This document shows, one piece after another, positions 37,468-47,615 of a DNA stretch of 64,000 bases. The notes beneath the pieces are model-generated. The model was not told the origin of the DNA, made no database searches, and saw nothing but the letters and a program-made list of their open reading frames with translations. The number at the start of each line of letters is the position of its first letter. Position 1 is the first letter of the stretch. Source of the DNA: Synechococcus sp. HJ21-Hayes. Lineage in GTDB: Bacteria > Cyanobacteriota > Cyanobacteriia > PCC-6307 > Cyanobiaceae. The translations under genes were made by a program, and so were the position numbers. The DNA lies in the NCBI RefSeq assembly GCF_024345835.1, contig NZ_JAGQBW010000009.1, forward strand, positions 62,001 to 126,000, read 5' to 3'.

Positions 37468-37716
37468 ATGGCTGCCGGCTCTACTGGGGAACGCCCGTTC
37501 TTCGAAATCATCACGAGCATCCGTTACTGGGTGATCCATGCCGTGACCCTGCCGGCGATCTTCCTGGCGGGCTTTCTGTTCGTGTCCACAGGCCTGGCGT
37601 ACGACGCCTTCGGCACGCCGCGTCCTGACGCCTACTTCCAGGCCCAGGATTCCAAGGCCCCTGTCGTGAGCCAGCGCTACGACGCCAAGAGCTCGCTTGA
37701 CCAGCGCCTGAAATAA
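37468..37716 (+). CDS. psbE: Cytochrome b559 subunit alpha
   Basis: PsbE with PsbF binds the haem of cytochrome b559 in the PSII reaction centre. The 82-residue product has the haem-ligand His in [19 protein letters not shown] and the lumenal tail [20 protein letters not shown]. First gene of the psbE-F-L-J operon; psbF starts 3 bp after its stop. Confidence 0.98.
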   Translation: MAAGSTGERPFFEIITSIRYWVIHAVTLPAIFLAGFLFVSTGLAYDAFGTPRPDAYFQAQDSKAPVVSQRYDAKSSLDQRLK

Positions 37717-37719
37717 GCC

Positions 37720-37857
37720 ATGACCCAGTCTCCAGCCTCCACCACGCCCCGCAACTACCCGATCTTCACGGTCCGGTGGCTGTCCTTGCATGCCCTCGGC
37801 ATTCCCACGGTGTTTTTCCTGGGTGCCCTGGCCGCGATGCAGTTCATTCGTCGCTGA
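37720..37857 (+). CDS. psbF: Cytochrome b559 subunit beta
   Basis: The 45-residue product carries the second haem-ligand His in [20 protein letters not shown] and ends AAMQFIRR, as in all PsbF. Single thylakoid helix. Second gene of the operon, with psbL 11 bp later. Confidence 0.98.
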   Translation: MTQSPASTTPRNYPIFTVRWLSLHALGIPTVFFLGALAAMQFIRR

Positions 37858-37868
37858 GATCTGCAGCC

Positions 37869-37988
37869 ATGCAACGCAACCCCAACCCCAACAACCTGCC
37901 AGTTGAACTGAACCGCACCAGCCTCTATCTGGGCCTGCTGTTTGTGTTCGTCACCGGCATCCTGTTCTCCAGCTACTTCTTCAACTGA
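37869..37988 (+). CDS. psbL: Photosystem II protein L
   Basis: The 39-residue product ends with [11 protein letters not shown] and has the conserved [19 protein letters not shown] beginning, diagnostic for PsbL. It is a single-helix subunit near the PSII dimer interface and the quinone sites. Third gene of the operon. Confidence 0.98.
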   Translation: MQRNPNPNNLPVELNRTSLYLGLLFVFVTGILFSSYFFN

Positions 37989-38003
37989 CCGGGAGCACCT
38001 GCG

Positions 38004-38204
38004 ATGAGCGGCAAAAAATCAAATCTGCCTGACGGCCGGATCCCCGATCGCCTTCCCGACGGTCGCCCTGCCGTGGCTTGGCGGTCCCGGTGGACCGAAG
38101 GCGTGCTGCCCTTGTGGCTGGTGGCCACGGCCGGTGGCATGGCTGTGATCTTTGTGGTCGGCCTGTTCTTCTACGGCGCCTACACCGGCGTGGGTTCCGC
38201 CTGA
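38004..38204 (+). CDS. psbJ: Photosystem II protein J
   Basis: A 66-residue single-helix PSII subunit with the core [19 protein letters not shown] and end [12 protein letters not shown]. The N-terminus ([20 protein letters not shown]) is as in picocyanobacterial PsbJ and longer than in plastids. A GGGAG Shine-Dalgarno-like stretch lies 10 bp before its ATG. Last gene of the operon. Confidence 0.97.
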   Translation: MSGKKSNLPDGRIPDRLPDGRPAVAWRSRWTEGVLPLWLVATAGGMAVIFVVGLFFYGAYTGVGSA

Positions 38205-38238
38205 TTCTTCGCCTCTGCTGCAGATCAGCTGGCCGTGC

Positions 38239-38272
38239 AGCCTCGCCCCAAGGGCGGGGCTGTTCTGTTAGC
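38239..38272 (+). terminator. Terminator after psbEFLJ
   Basis: AGCCTCGCC (38239-38247) and GGCGGGGCT (38253-38261) form a 9-bp stem with one G-T pair and a 5-base loop, followed by a T-containing stretch (GTTCTGTTAG). It is 34 bp after the psbJ stop. Confidence 0.7.
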
Positions 38273-38318
38273 GACCTAAGCGGATCACGCACACGCAAGC
38301 CCTGAACAGCTGCGCTCT

Positions 38319-38765
38319 GTGAGTAGCCCACCAGCCACACCCAATCGTCGCAACCGGCGTCCGCGCGGACGGGAGCTGCTCTGCCCCGCCCATCCGGAGC
38401 AACGGATCATGGGCTGCGGCAAGAAGTATTTTCTGCACCTGCTCTCACCCGAAGAGCTGAAGGCCCGTGGCATGAGCCACCGCAAGGCCCAGCTGGTGAT
38501 CGAGGCCTACCCGGTGCTGGTGCTGAGCAATGAGTGGCTGGAGGAGCTGTTCTGCCCGGAATGCGGCAGCAGCCACTGGTGCCACATCACCCAGAACGAC
38601 AAACACAGCCACACGGTGCGCTGGGCTCCCCGCGAGTTGTGGGAACAGGTGGCTCACGTGGATCCGCTGGTGCCCAATCCAAGCGTGAGCCAGTTCACGC
38701 GGCGCTCTGCCCGCCGCGCCAGTGTGAGCCGCAGCGATGGCCAGCGTTGGTTCGATCCAGGCTGA
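38319..38765 (+). CDS. Conserved hypothetical protein with Cys motifs
   Basis: A 148-residue protein with GTG start. Two Cys-containing clusters are seen: LLCPAHPEQRIMGCGKKYF (about residues 21-39) and LFCPECGSSHWCHI (about 77-90). Together these could bind zinc or iron. The central helix ARGMSHRKAQLVIEAYPVLV and the basic tail RRSARRAS add no recognised family. It lies after the psbJ terminator on the same strand, so it probably has its own promoter. It looks conserved, but function is unknown. Confidence 0.75.
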   Translation: MSSPPATPNRRNRRPRGRELLCPAHPEQRIMGCGKKYFLHLLSPEELKARGMSHRKAQLVIEAYPVLVLSNEWLEELFCPECGSSHWCHITQNDKHSHTVRWAPRELWEQVAHVDPLVPNPSVSQFTRRSARRASVSRSDGQRWFDPG

Positions 38766-38789
38766 CGCGCCCGGCCGTCAGAGGCCCGT

Positions 38790-39845
38790 TCAGCTGGCCG
38801 CCAGAAACTGGGGATAAGCCCGCACCCAAGCGGCAAAGCGCTCCAAGCCCGCTGCCAGCGAGGTATTCGGCCGAAAGCCCACCCAAGCCTGCAGAGCTGA
38901 GGTGTCCGCCGCCGTGGCCTGCACATCGCCAGGCTGCATGGGCTGGAACTGCTTGATGGCGGTGCGGCCCAGGGCCTGCTCCAGCAGCTCGATGAAGCGC
39001 AGCAGCTCGGTGGGCTGGGCATTGCCGATGTTGAACAACCGGTGCGGCACGGCCGCCGTGGCGGGGTTGGGCTGGAGGGGATCGAAGCCCGGATCGGGGG
39101 TGGCCGGCTTGTCGAGGCAGCGGATCACGCCCTCCACGATGTCGTGGATGTCAGTGAAATCCCGCTGCATACGGCCGTGGTTGAACACCTGAATCGGCTC
39201 CCCGGCCAGGATCGCCCGGGCGAACAGCATCGGCGCCATATCGGGCCGGCTCCAGGGGCCATACACGGTGAAAAAACGCAGGCCCGTGGCGGGCAGGCCA
39301 TAGAGATGGCTGTAGGTGTGGGCCATCAGCTCACCCGCTTTCTTGGTGGCTGCATAGAGGCTCACCGGGTGGTTCACGGCCTGGAGCTCCGAGAAGGGCA
39401 GCTGCCGGTTGCCGCCATACACCGAGCTGCTGGATGCATACACCAGATGCTCCACGCCGTGGTGGCGGCACCCCTCGAGGATGTGGCCGAAGCCCACCAC
39501 ATTGCTCTGGATGTAGGCAGCGGGATTCTGCAGCGAATAGCGCACCCCTGCCTGGGCGGCGAGGTGCACCACGGCCCGCGGCCGGGCCTGCTGGAACAGC
39601 GCGGCGATGGCCTCGCCATCGGCCACATCCAGGGGCTGAAACTGCCAGGCGGCGGGAGCGGTGGGCCCTGAGGCTACCTGGGCGGCGATGCGCTCCAGGC
39701 GGGCCCATTTGAGCGCAGGGTCGTAATAGGTATTCAGGTTGTCGATCCCGATCACCCGCTCGCCGCGCTGCAGCAGCCGCAGGGCCACCTCAGCGCCAAT
39801 GAAGCCGGCGGCGCCGGTGATCAACACAGGAGCAGCGGGGCTCAC
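38790..39845 (-). CDS. NAD-dependent epimerase, likely UDP-glucuronate 4-epimerase
   Basis: A 351-residue extended short-chain dehydrogenase with GAAGFIGAEVALRLL, DNLNTYYDPALKWARLERI, SSSSVYGGNRQLPF, and the catalytic Tyr-Lys in YAATKKAGELMAHTYSHLYG, with FFTVYGPWSRPDMAP. The DPALKWARL and RPDMAP features fit UDP-GlcA/UDP-GalA 4-epimerases of the CapI/LspL group. With ugd upstream (3 bp between) it would provide UDP-galacturonate. Promoter-distal gene of the left island arm. Confidence 0.88.
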   Translation of the reverse strand: MSPAAPVLITGAAGFIGAEVALRLLQRGERVIGIDNLNTYYDPALKWARLERIAAQVASGPTAPAAWQFQPLDVADGEAIAALFQQARPRAVVHLAAQAGVRYSLQNPAAYIQSNVVGFGHILEGCRHHGVEHLVYASSSSVYGGNRQLPFSELQAVNHPVSLYAATKKAGELMAHTYSHLYGLPATGLRFFTVYGPWSRPDMAPMLFARAILAGEPIQVFNHGRMQRDFTDIHDIVEGVIRCLDKPATPDPGFDPLQPNPATAAVPHRLFNIGNAQPTELLRFIELLEQALGRTAIKQFQPMQPGDVQATAADTSALQAWVGFRPNTSLAAGLERFAAWVRAYPQFLAAS

Positions 39846-39848
39846 GAG

Positions 39849-41218
39849 CTAGCCCTCGCCCACGGTCCACACATGGAGGCCGGCGGCGCGGGCGGCCGGG
39901 GAATCGCAGATGGCGCGGGCATCAAACAGCCAGGCCGGCTTGCGCATCACCGCGGCCAGCTCGGCCCAGGCCAACTGGCGGAACTCGGCCCACTCCGTGA
40001 GCACCAGCAGGGCATCGGCGCCGCGGGCGGCTTCGAGCATCGATCCGCTGCGCTGCCAGCTGCCCTCGCCCAGATCAGCCTGGATCTGAGATTCGCTCAC
40101 CTTGGGGTCGTAAAGGGCGAGCTGGGCGCCTTCCTCCAGCAGGTCGTGGCAGATGCGGATCGCCGGGGCCTCGCGGGTGTCGTTGGTGTCAGCCTTGAAG
40201 GCGAAGCCCAGCACGGCGATGCGCTTGCCCGTGAGGGTGCCGAACAGGCGCTGCACCACCAGGCGGGCGATGCGGTGCTGCTGCCAGCTGTTGAGCTCCA
40301 CCACGCTCTGCCAGTAGGCCGCCACCTCCTGCAGGCCGTAGTGGCCGCAGAGGTACACGAGGTTGAGGATGTCCTTCTGGAAGCAGCTGCCGCCGAAGCC
40401 CGGGCCCGCCTTGAGGAACTTGGAGCCGATGCGACTATCGGCACCGATGGCGCGCGCCACCTCCTGCACATCGGCGCCAGTGGCCTCGCACAGGGCGGCG
40501 ATGGAATTGATCGAGCTGATGCGCTGGGCCAGGAAGGCGTTGGCGGTGAGCTTGGAGAGCTCCGAGCTCCAGAGGTTGGTGCGCAGGATCTGCTCAGGCG
40601 CCACCCAGTGGGCGTAGATACCGGCCAGGGCCTCAATGGCGGCCGGATCCTCGCCCCCGATCAGCACCCGATCGGGCTGTTCCAGATCGCTGATGGCGGT
40701 GCCTTCCGCCAGAAACTCGGGGTTGGAGAGCACCGCGAAGGTTTTGGGCTGGGCCTCACCGGCCCCCTCGCCTTGGGCCGCCGCGAGGATGGCCTTCACG
40801 GTTTCGGCGGTGCGCACCGGCAGGGTGCTCTTCTCCACCACGATCGTGTGGCCCTGGGCGCAGGCAGCCACCTGGCGGGCGGAGGCCTCGATCCAACGCA
40901 GATCGCTGGCCTGGCCGGCGCCCACCCCCTTGGTTTTGGTGGGGGTGTTCACCGAGAGGAACACCATGTCTGCCGCGGCGATGGCGGGCTCGACAGCCGT
41001 GGAGAAATGCAGGTTGCGGCCCCGGCAGCGGCCCACCACCGCATCGAGCCCCGGCTCATACACCGGCAAACGGCTGAGATCGAGATCATTCCAGGCGGCG
41101 ATGCGAGCCTCGTTGAGATCCACCACCGTGACCTGGATCTGCGGGCAGCGATCAGCGATCACCGCCATGGTGGGCCCGCCCACATAGCCCGCACCGATGC
41201 AGCAGATGGTGCGAATGC

Positions 41219-41222
<4 letters not shown>
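39849..41222 (-). CDS. ugd: UDP-glucose 6-dehydrogenase
   Basis: A 457-residue enzyme oxidising UDP-glucose to UDP-glucuronate with 2 NAD+. The N-terminal Rossmann motif is [14 protein letters not shown], the NAD site includes [13 protein letters not shown], and the catalytic Cys is in [16 protein letters not shown]. The middle and C-terminal domain ([38 protein letters not shown]) are complete. NTPTKTKG and the long form resemble the animal-type UGDH subgroup. Its start overlaps the decarboxylase stop by ATGA. Confidence 0.95.
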
Positions 41223-42145
<923 letters not shown>

Positions 42146-42159
42146 GGGGGAAGCGGGCA

Positions 42160-43170
42160 TCAGAGGCGCACCAGGTGTTGCTGAAGCTGTTCACGGAACA
42201 GGGCCACGGTGCTGCGCAGCCCCTCGGCCAGGGGAATACGGGCCTGCCAGCCGAGGGAGGCCAAGCGACTCACATCCAGCTGCTTCTTCGGGGTGCCATC
42301 GGGCTTGCTGGCATCCCAATGGATCTCGCCCTGGAAGCCGGTGGCCTCGGCCACGGCCTCGGCGAGCTGGCGGATGCTCAGATCCACGCCCGTGCCCACA
42401 TTGAGATGGGTGAGCGGCTCGCCCTGATCGTTGCGCGGAGCATCGGTTGCGGCGGGATCCCAGTGCTCGAGGGCGAACACACAGGCCTCACCCAGATCGT
42501 CCACATGCAGGAATTCCCGCAGGGGGCTGCCGGTGCCCCAACAGCTCACGCTGGCATCGCCGCGTTCGGCGGCTTCATGGAAGCGGCGGATCAAGGCCGG
42601 CAGCACATGGCTGTTGGTGGGGTGATAGTTATCGCCCGGGCCATACAAGTTGGTAGGCATCAGGCTGATGGCATCGAAGCCATGCTGCTGGCGCAGGGCC
42701 TGAGCCAGCTTGATGCCGGTGATCTTGGCGATGGCGTACCACTCATTGGTGGGCTCCAGGGCACCGGTGAGCAGGGCCTCCTCGCGGATCGGCTGCTGGG
42801 CGAACTTGGGATAGATGCAACTGCTGCCCAGGAATAAGAGGCGCCTAACGCCGGAGCGCCAGGCGTTTTCGATCACATGCTGCTGAATCTTGAGATTGTC
42901 CAGCAGGAAGTCGGCGGGATAGGTGGCATTGGCGTGGATGCCGCCCACCTTGGCGGCCGCCAACACCACCACCTCGGGCCGGTGCTCCGCAAACCAGCGC
43001 TGCACGGCCTCGGGATCAAGCAGATCCAGCTCCGAGCGGCTGGCGGTGAGCAGCTGCTGGTAGCCCCTGGCCTCCAGGGCACGGCAAATGGCGCTGCCAG
43101 CCATGCCGCGATGGCCTGCCACGAAGATGCGGTGGGCGGGCTGAATCAAGGCCTGTGACCAGACCATCAC
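42160..43170 (-). CDS. fcl: GDP-L-fucose synthase
   Basis: The 336-residue epimerase-reductase makes GDP-L-fucose from GDP-4-keto-6-deoxymannose. The N-terminus has [17 protein letters not shown], then [29 protein letters not shown], and catalytic [10 protein letters not shown], with [15 protein letters not shown] and [13 protein letters not shown], all diagnostic of this enzyme. Four bases overlap with gmd, so the pair is translationally coupled. Confidence 0.95.
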   Translation of the reverse strand: MMVWSQALIQPAHRIFVAGHRGMAGSAICRALEARGYQQLLTASRSELDLLDPEAVQRWFAEHRPEVVVLAAAKVGGIHANATYPADFLLDNLKIQQHVIENAWRSGVRRLLFLGSSCIYPKFAQQPIREEALLTGALEPTNEWYAIAKITGIKLAQALRQQHGFDAISLMPTNLYGPGDNYHPTNSHVLPALIRRFHEAAERGDASVSCWGTGSPLREFLHVDDLGEACVFALEHWDPAATDAPRNDQGEPLTHLNVGTGVDLSIRQLAEAVAEATGFQGEIHWDASKPDGTPKKQLDVSRLASLGWQARIPLAEGLRSTVALFREQLQQHLVRL

Positions 43171-44342
43171 CCCTGGCCCCCGTTGCGGGCGGCGGCCACG
43201 GCGCCGGGGTTGGTGGGCGGATTCTCCATCGAGCCCACAACCGCGAAGCCCTTGCGGCGCAGCAGGGCTTCCTTGGCGGCTTCTTCCTTATCGGCGGCCA
43301 CCATCTCGCCCACCAATTGTTCCAGGGTGGTGGTGGGCGTCCAGCCCAATTTTTCGCGTGCCTTGGTGGGATCGCCGAGCAGGGTTTCCACCTCTGCCGG
43401 ACGGAAGTAACGGGGATCGATCCGCACCACCACGGCACCGGTATCGCCGCGAAGGCCCGTTTCCTCCAGTCCGCTTCCCTGCCACTGCATGGGGCCCCAA
43501 CCCAGCTCAGCGGCCGTGAGTTCGATGAAGCGGCGCACGCTCTCTTGGCGCCCCGTGGCGATCACAAAATCCTCAGGGCTGTCCTGCTGGAGCATGCGCC
43601 ACTGCATCTCAACGTAGTCGCGCGCGTGGCCCCAATCCCGCAGCGAATCGAGGTTACCCATGTAGAGGCACTGATCCAGACCGGCATCAATGCGGGCCAG
43701 GCCGCGGGTGATCTTACGGGTCACGAAAGTTTCACCCCGGCGCGGTGATTCGTGATTAAACAGGATGCCATTGCAGGCATACATACCATAGGCCTCGCGG
43801 TAGTTCACCGTGATCCAATAGCCATACATCTTGGCCACCGCGTAAGGGCTGCGGGGATAGAAGGGCGTGGTTTCCTTTTGCGGGATTTCCTGCACTAGGC
43901 CGTAGAGCTCGCTGGTGCTGGCCTGGTAGATGCGGGTTTTATGGGTGAGGCCCAGCATCCGCACGGCCTCGAGGATGCGCAGCGTGCCAAGGGCATCGCT
44001 GTTGGCGGTGTATTCCGGTGCCTCGAAGCTCACCGCCACATGGCTCTGGGCGCCCAGGTTGTAGATCTCATCGGGTTGCACCTGCTGGATGATCCGGATC
44101 AGGTTGGTGGAGTCGGTGAGATCGCCGTAGTGCAGCACCAGGCGCGGATCGTCTTCGTGGGGATCCTGGTAGAGGTGATCGATGCGAACCGTGTTGAAGC
44201 TGCTGGACCGGCGCTTGATGCCGTGAACCACATAGCCCTTCTGCAGCAGCAGCTCCGCCAGGTAGGAGCCATCTTGGCCGGTGATGCCGGTGATGAGGGC
44301 CACGCGGCCGGCACAGCTCACGGAAGCAGGGCTGAAGGACAT
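43167..44342 (-). CDS. gmd: GDP-mannose 4,6-dehydratase
   Basis: A 391-residue enzyme making GDP-4-keto-6-deoxy-D-mannose, the fcl substrate. [40 protein letters not shown], the catalytic STSELYG and [34 protein letters not shown] and [17 protein letters not shown] are all present. Start ATG 44342 sits in a TGATG overlap with the upstream membrane protein's stop; the open frame to 44450 is an upstream artefact. Confidence 0.96.
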   Translation of the reverse strand: MSFSPASVSCAGRVALITGITGQDGSYLAELLLQKGYVVHGIKRRSSSFNTVRIDHLYQDPHEDDPRLVLHYGDLTDSTNLIRIIQQVQPDEIYNLGAQSHVAVSFEAPEYTANSDALGTLRILEAVRMLGLTHKTRIYQASTSELYGLVQEIPQKETTPFYPRSPYAVAKMYGYWITVNYREAYGMYACNGILFNHESPRRGETFVTRKITRGLARIDAGLDQCLYMGNLDSLRDWGHARDYVEMQWRMLQQDSPEDFVIATGRQESVRRFIELTAAELGWGPMQWQGSGLEETGLRGDTGAVVVRIDPRYFRPAEVETLLGDPTKAREKLGWTPTTTLEQLVGEMVAADKEEAAKEALLRRKGFAVVGSMENPPTNPGAVAAARNGGQG

Positions 44343-45553
44343 CAGGCGGCAGCAGACGTGGCGGGCAGTTTCGCCGCCAGATAACCCAGCAGCAGAAAGC
44401 CAAGGTAGAAGAGCAGCCCATCCCCGTAGATCAGGGGCTGGAACAGCCACTGCACTGTGAGGGTGATCAGCAAGCCGGCCCCGATCAAGGCGCCGGCCTG
44501 TTCGCCGCCCTGGGGGCCCGACTGCCGCAGGGCCGCGGCCAAGTTAGGCAGGGCCCGCAGCAGCAGCGGCAGCAGCGCCAACAGCAGCAGCAAGAGCGGC
44601 AGCCAGCCCACCCGCACGTAGATGTCGAACAGCACGTTATGCATCAGCTCGCCCTGACGGGCGTCGAACTGCATCAGCACCTGGCGTTGCTGATCGAAGG
44701 CCTGGAAGTGCAACTGATTGCCGCCCCAGGGGAAGGAAGGCGCCGCGGGGAAGAAGCCGGCAAAGCGATCGAAGCGCTCGTCGTACAGACGGCTGCGCAA
44801 TCGGGGCCAGAGCGCCACCAGCAGGCCAGTGCCCACCGCCAGAGCGCTCAGCCACCATTGCCGCGGCACGGCCAGGGCCACCAGCACCGGCACGGCACCC
44901 AACGCGGCCACCAGCCAGCCCAGCCGCCCGCTGAAGCACAGCACCGCTGCCAGGCCCGCCAAGCCCGAGACCAGCAGCACCAGGCCCAGCCGGCGCTGCA
45001 AGCCACGCAGCAGCAGCCAGGCCCCCGGCACCAGCCAGGCCGCCGCCAGGGCGGCGTTCTGCTCGATCGAGCGCACGTTCATGCTCGGATCAGTGCCCCA
45101 GGGAACGGCGATCACGGAATCGCGCCGGTGGCGCAGCAGATCCAGCCACTCGCCACCGGGCACCAGCACCCGGCCGTGCAGCAGCACCGCCCAGGTGTAG
45201 AGCAACGCCCCTAACCCGTAGGCCAACCACAGCCAGCCCATCTGCCGCCAGCTGAGCTGGGTGGCTGCGCGGGCGCCGATCCAGAGGCCGGCGGCCGGCA
45301 GCACCAGCATGGAGATCAGATCAAGCAGGTCGCGGCCGCCGAAACGCCAGAGGCCGTAGTGCACGGAGATGGCGGCATAGCTCAGGCCGAACAACAGCAG
45401 CAACAGGCAGCCGCGGCGCAGCCACGGCTCTGGCGCCGCGGCGGAGCGGCTGCGCCAGGCCAACAGCGCCAACAGGGCGTAGAACGCCGTGAAGGCCTTG
45501 GGGAGGTGCAGGCCCATCACGGCCAGAGCGGCGACAACAAACAACCAATTCAT
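44342..45553 (-). CDS. Polytopic membrane protein, O-antigen polymerase/ligase-like
   Basis: A 403-residue protein with about ten hydrophobic segments and a large soluble loop containing [18 protein letters not shown] and [19 protein letters not shown], the arrangement seen in Wzy polymerases and WaaL ligases (conserved His in a periplasmic loop before a late helix). Weakly conserved families of this kind cannot be subdivided by eye. TGATG overlap with the GT61-like gene upstream and with gmd downstream. Likely polymerises or attaches the island's glycan. Confidence 0.72.
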   Translation of the reverse strand: MNWLFVVAALAVMGLHLPKAFTAFYALLALLAWRSRSAAAPEPWLRRGCLLLLLFGLSYAAISVHYGLWRFGGRDLLDLISMLVLPAAGLWIGARAATQLSWRQMGWLWLAYGLGALLYTWAVLLHGRVLVPGGEWLDLLRHRRDSVIAVPWGTDPSMNVRSIEQNAALAAAWLVPGAWLLLRGLQRRLGLVLLVSGLAGLAAVLCFSGRLGWLVAALGAVPVLVALAVPRQWWLSALAVGTGLLVALWPRLRSRLYDERFDRFAGFFPAAPSFPWGGNQLHFQAFDQQRQVLMQFDARQGELMHNVLFDIYVRVGWLPLLLLLLALLPLLLRALPNLAAALRQSGPQGGEQAGALIGAGLLITLTVQWLFQPLIYGDGLLFYLGFLLLGYLAAKLPATSAAA

Positions 45554-46704
45554 CAGCAGGCGCCCTCTTCAGCCTCAGCCTTGAGTGCGGCCTCCAACAG
45601 GAACAGATCAGGCTGAAGCTGCCACTGGTAGGGGTGCAGATGTTGCGCCATAGCACGCTCCGGATCCACGGCGCTACACCAAAAAGGTCGCTGGAGCATT
45701 CTCTGGAAAGCATTATACAGCCCACCACCAAGAAAAGCTTGACTGGCGGGACACTTTCTAGCCTGAGCCAACTCTAACGCGAACAAACGATAGGGACGAT
45801 CTCGAGAAATCAAAGGGTTGAGAACCATGGACCCCTGCTCACACCAAAGACGGCTCGCACAAGACACTCGCGCCAACAACTCTGGCACCGGGATCGAGAT
45901 TGGATTCACGACATTATAGCCATAAGACACAAACAACTCACAGACCATGTCCAGATTTATAATTCTCTGGACACGACCAGAGCAAAGAAAGATTTTTTCA
46001 CCTGGGTAGCGCTTTCGAACGAATGCCATATCATCCGCAAAAACACCATCGCCAAGGGCCGAGATCACGGCATCTCGAGCCAAGGTGAGACTTTGCCATG
46101 TGCTGAGTCTGGGCAATACCAGCGCATCAGACAAATCAAGATTGCTGGCCAGCAGCTTCTCTGGAGTAGACAATTGCAATGAGCCCTCAGGGCAGAGCTT
46201 CGCAAGTGCAGCAGCCCAAGCAGGAGAGGGAACTGTTGCAAGAATTTGCCGTTCAGAAAAACAGATTTCAGGCCGCCGGGAAAACCACACAATCGATCCC
46301 AGCATATCCCCAACAAAATGACCAAAATGACTTGTGGAATGGGGAAAAACAGCAACAGGAGCTCGCCATTGAACAAACGGTTTACGACGCGCCAAACGTA
46401 TTGCATCAAACTGGGTGCGCGCATAAGCCGGAGCCTGGCCGAAAGATGCAGACGAAACTAATGCCCAAGACTCGATGCCCGGATAATCGGGAACAGGCGA
46501 ATATCCATAGCAATGGCTTACAAGCTCAACCCGACCAGACTTGGCAGGGAGGGAAAGCATATCTAGATCAACAATCGCCTGATCGGCACTTGCCAATGGC
46601 ACCGGCAAGTGACCAATTGGCCGCTGACGATGAACGTAGCCGAACAGCCTATTGTTGAGAAAACGGAAGCGTGCATTACGCAGGCAGTCACGCAGACGCG
46701 GCAT
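45553..46704 (-). CDS. GT61-like (DUF563) glycosyltransferase
   Basis: About 383 residues (ATG 46704; ATG 46716 is equally possible). The region AVFPHSTSHFGHFVGDMLG resembles the NYGHF-like motif of family 61 glycosyltransferases, and KIFLCSGRVQRIINLDMVCELF resembles their R-x-I-x-N-E region. The later ARVSCASRLWCEQGSMVLNPL fits the conserved A-x-G-A-x-L-x-N block in position, but weakly. The DNA is visibly poorer in GC than the sugar-nucleotide genes beside it. Overlaps its neighbours by TGATG on both sides. Confidence 0.65.
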   Translation of the reverse strand: MPRLRDCLRNARFRFLNNRLFGYVHRQRPIGHLPVPLASADQAIVDLDMLSLPAKSGRVELVSHCYGYSPVPDYPGIESWALVSSASFGQAPAYARTQFDAIRLARRKPFVQWRAPVAVFPHSTSHFGHFVGDMLGSIVWFSRRPEICFSERQILATVPSPAWAAALAKLCPEGSLQLSTPEKLLASNLDLSDALVLPRLSTWQSLTLARDAVISALGDGVFADDMAFVRKRYPGEKIFLCSGRVQRIINLDMVCELFVSYGYNVVNPISIPVPELLARVSCASRLWCEQGSMVLNPLISRDRPYRLFALELAQARKCPASQAFLGGGLYNAFQRMLQRPFWCSAVDPERAMAQHLHPYQWQLQPDLFLLEAALKAEAEEGAC

Positions 46705-47615
46705 CACCAATAGCATCCTCCCTCCACCAAGTTGGCAGAAACAGGCACGTCTGAGGGATACGGTCGACACCAAGTATCGTTCATCAAGGCCTCAAAAGCA
46801 GGCTGGCCATCCCAGCGCTTGCCTCGAATACCAAAAAGAAGCTGGAGTGCCCCACCCAAGTGAATGGCAGGACGCCCCATGGCTTTAATTGCCGCCGCCA
46901 GGGGAAGTCCGTAGGCCCCACAACCAAGTAAGGCAACGTCAAAATCCAACCCACTGATTGCCTTCAATGTCGCCTCAAGCGCCTCAGACCAACTGGAAAA
47001 ATCCATGGTGGCGAATCCCACGGTTTGAGGAGGCTTGAGTGTGATCAAATCAAAGGCAGGCAGAATATCATGGCCAGAAAATAACTGCTGTCGCCGCTTA
47101 TATTGGGCCTGGATTGTAGCGACGAAAGGATGCACTACCAAAACCCGTCGACCAGCAAGCGCACGGCTCCATGGATCAGAATGCCACCATGGCTCAAGCA
47201 AAGGCAAAGGACAACGCTCAGGCAGTGGATTGAGCGACGCAACTAGGCGTGCCTGATATTCAGTGAACCAGAAACCGAGCAAATCAACCTCTGCCAAAGC
47301 GTCACCCAATCGCAAGCTAGCTGCATGCAGCTCGTGCCGTTCAACTGGAAAGATACCAGCATTGCGATGGGCTTCTTGCAGAGTTTTACGGCCAAAGCGA
47401 AGATTTTGAAAGCGAGATTCTCCCAACAAACGAGCTTCCACACGACCAAGACGTCCGACCAGGAAGGGCCTTCTACTCAACAATGCACTGCAAATCCATG
47501 CATTCGCAGCAGCCGCATCTAACTGAGCCCTGAAAACAGACGGGTAAACAAGACGGTCAGAGATATAGCCAAGGCGTTGAAATTGATGCTTAAGCAAGCG
47601 GATTGAAGACAGCAT
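46704..47615 (-). CDS. Hypothetical protein in polysaccharide island (possible GT-D-like fold)
   Basis: A 303-residue protein with no domain I can name with confidence. It has a short FLVGRLGRVEARLL stretch near residues 51-64, VLVVHPFVATIQAQYKRR in the middle and a striking C-terminal FDVALLGCGAYGLPLAAAIKAMGRPAIHLGGALQLLFGIRG (given here as its ends FDVALLGCGAYG and GGALQLLFGIRG). Similar endings occur in uncharacterised proteins of surface-glycan clusters and recall GT-D/DUF1792 proteins. Low GC compared with flanks. Lies between two glycosyltransferase genes with no gap. Confidence 0.6.
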   Translation of the reverse strand: MLSSIRLLKHQFQRLGYISDRLVYPSVFRAQLDAAAANAWICSALLSRRPFLVGRLGRVEARLLGESRFQNLRFGRKTLQEAHRNAGIFPVERHELHAASLRLGDALAEVDLLGFWFTEYQARLVASLNPLPERCPLPLLEPWWHSDPWSRALAGRRVLVVHPFVATIQAQYKRRQQLFSGHDILPAFDLITLKPPQTVGFATMDFSSWSEALEATLKAISGLDFDVALLGCGAYGLPLAAAIKAMGRPAIHLGGALQLLFGIRGKRWDGQPAFEALMNDTWCRPYPSDVPVSANLVEGGCYW

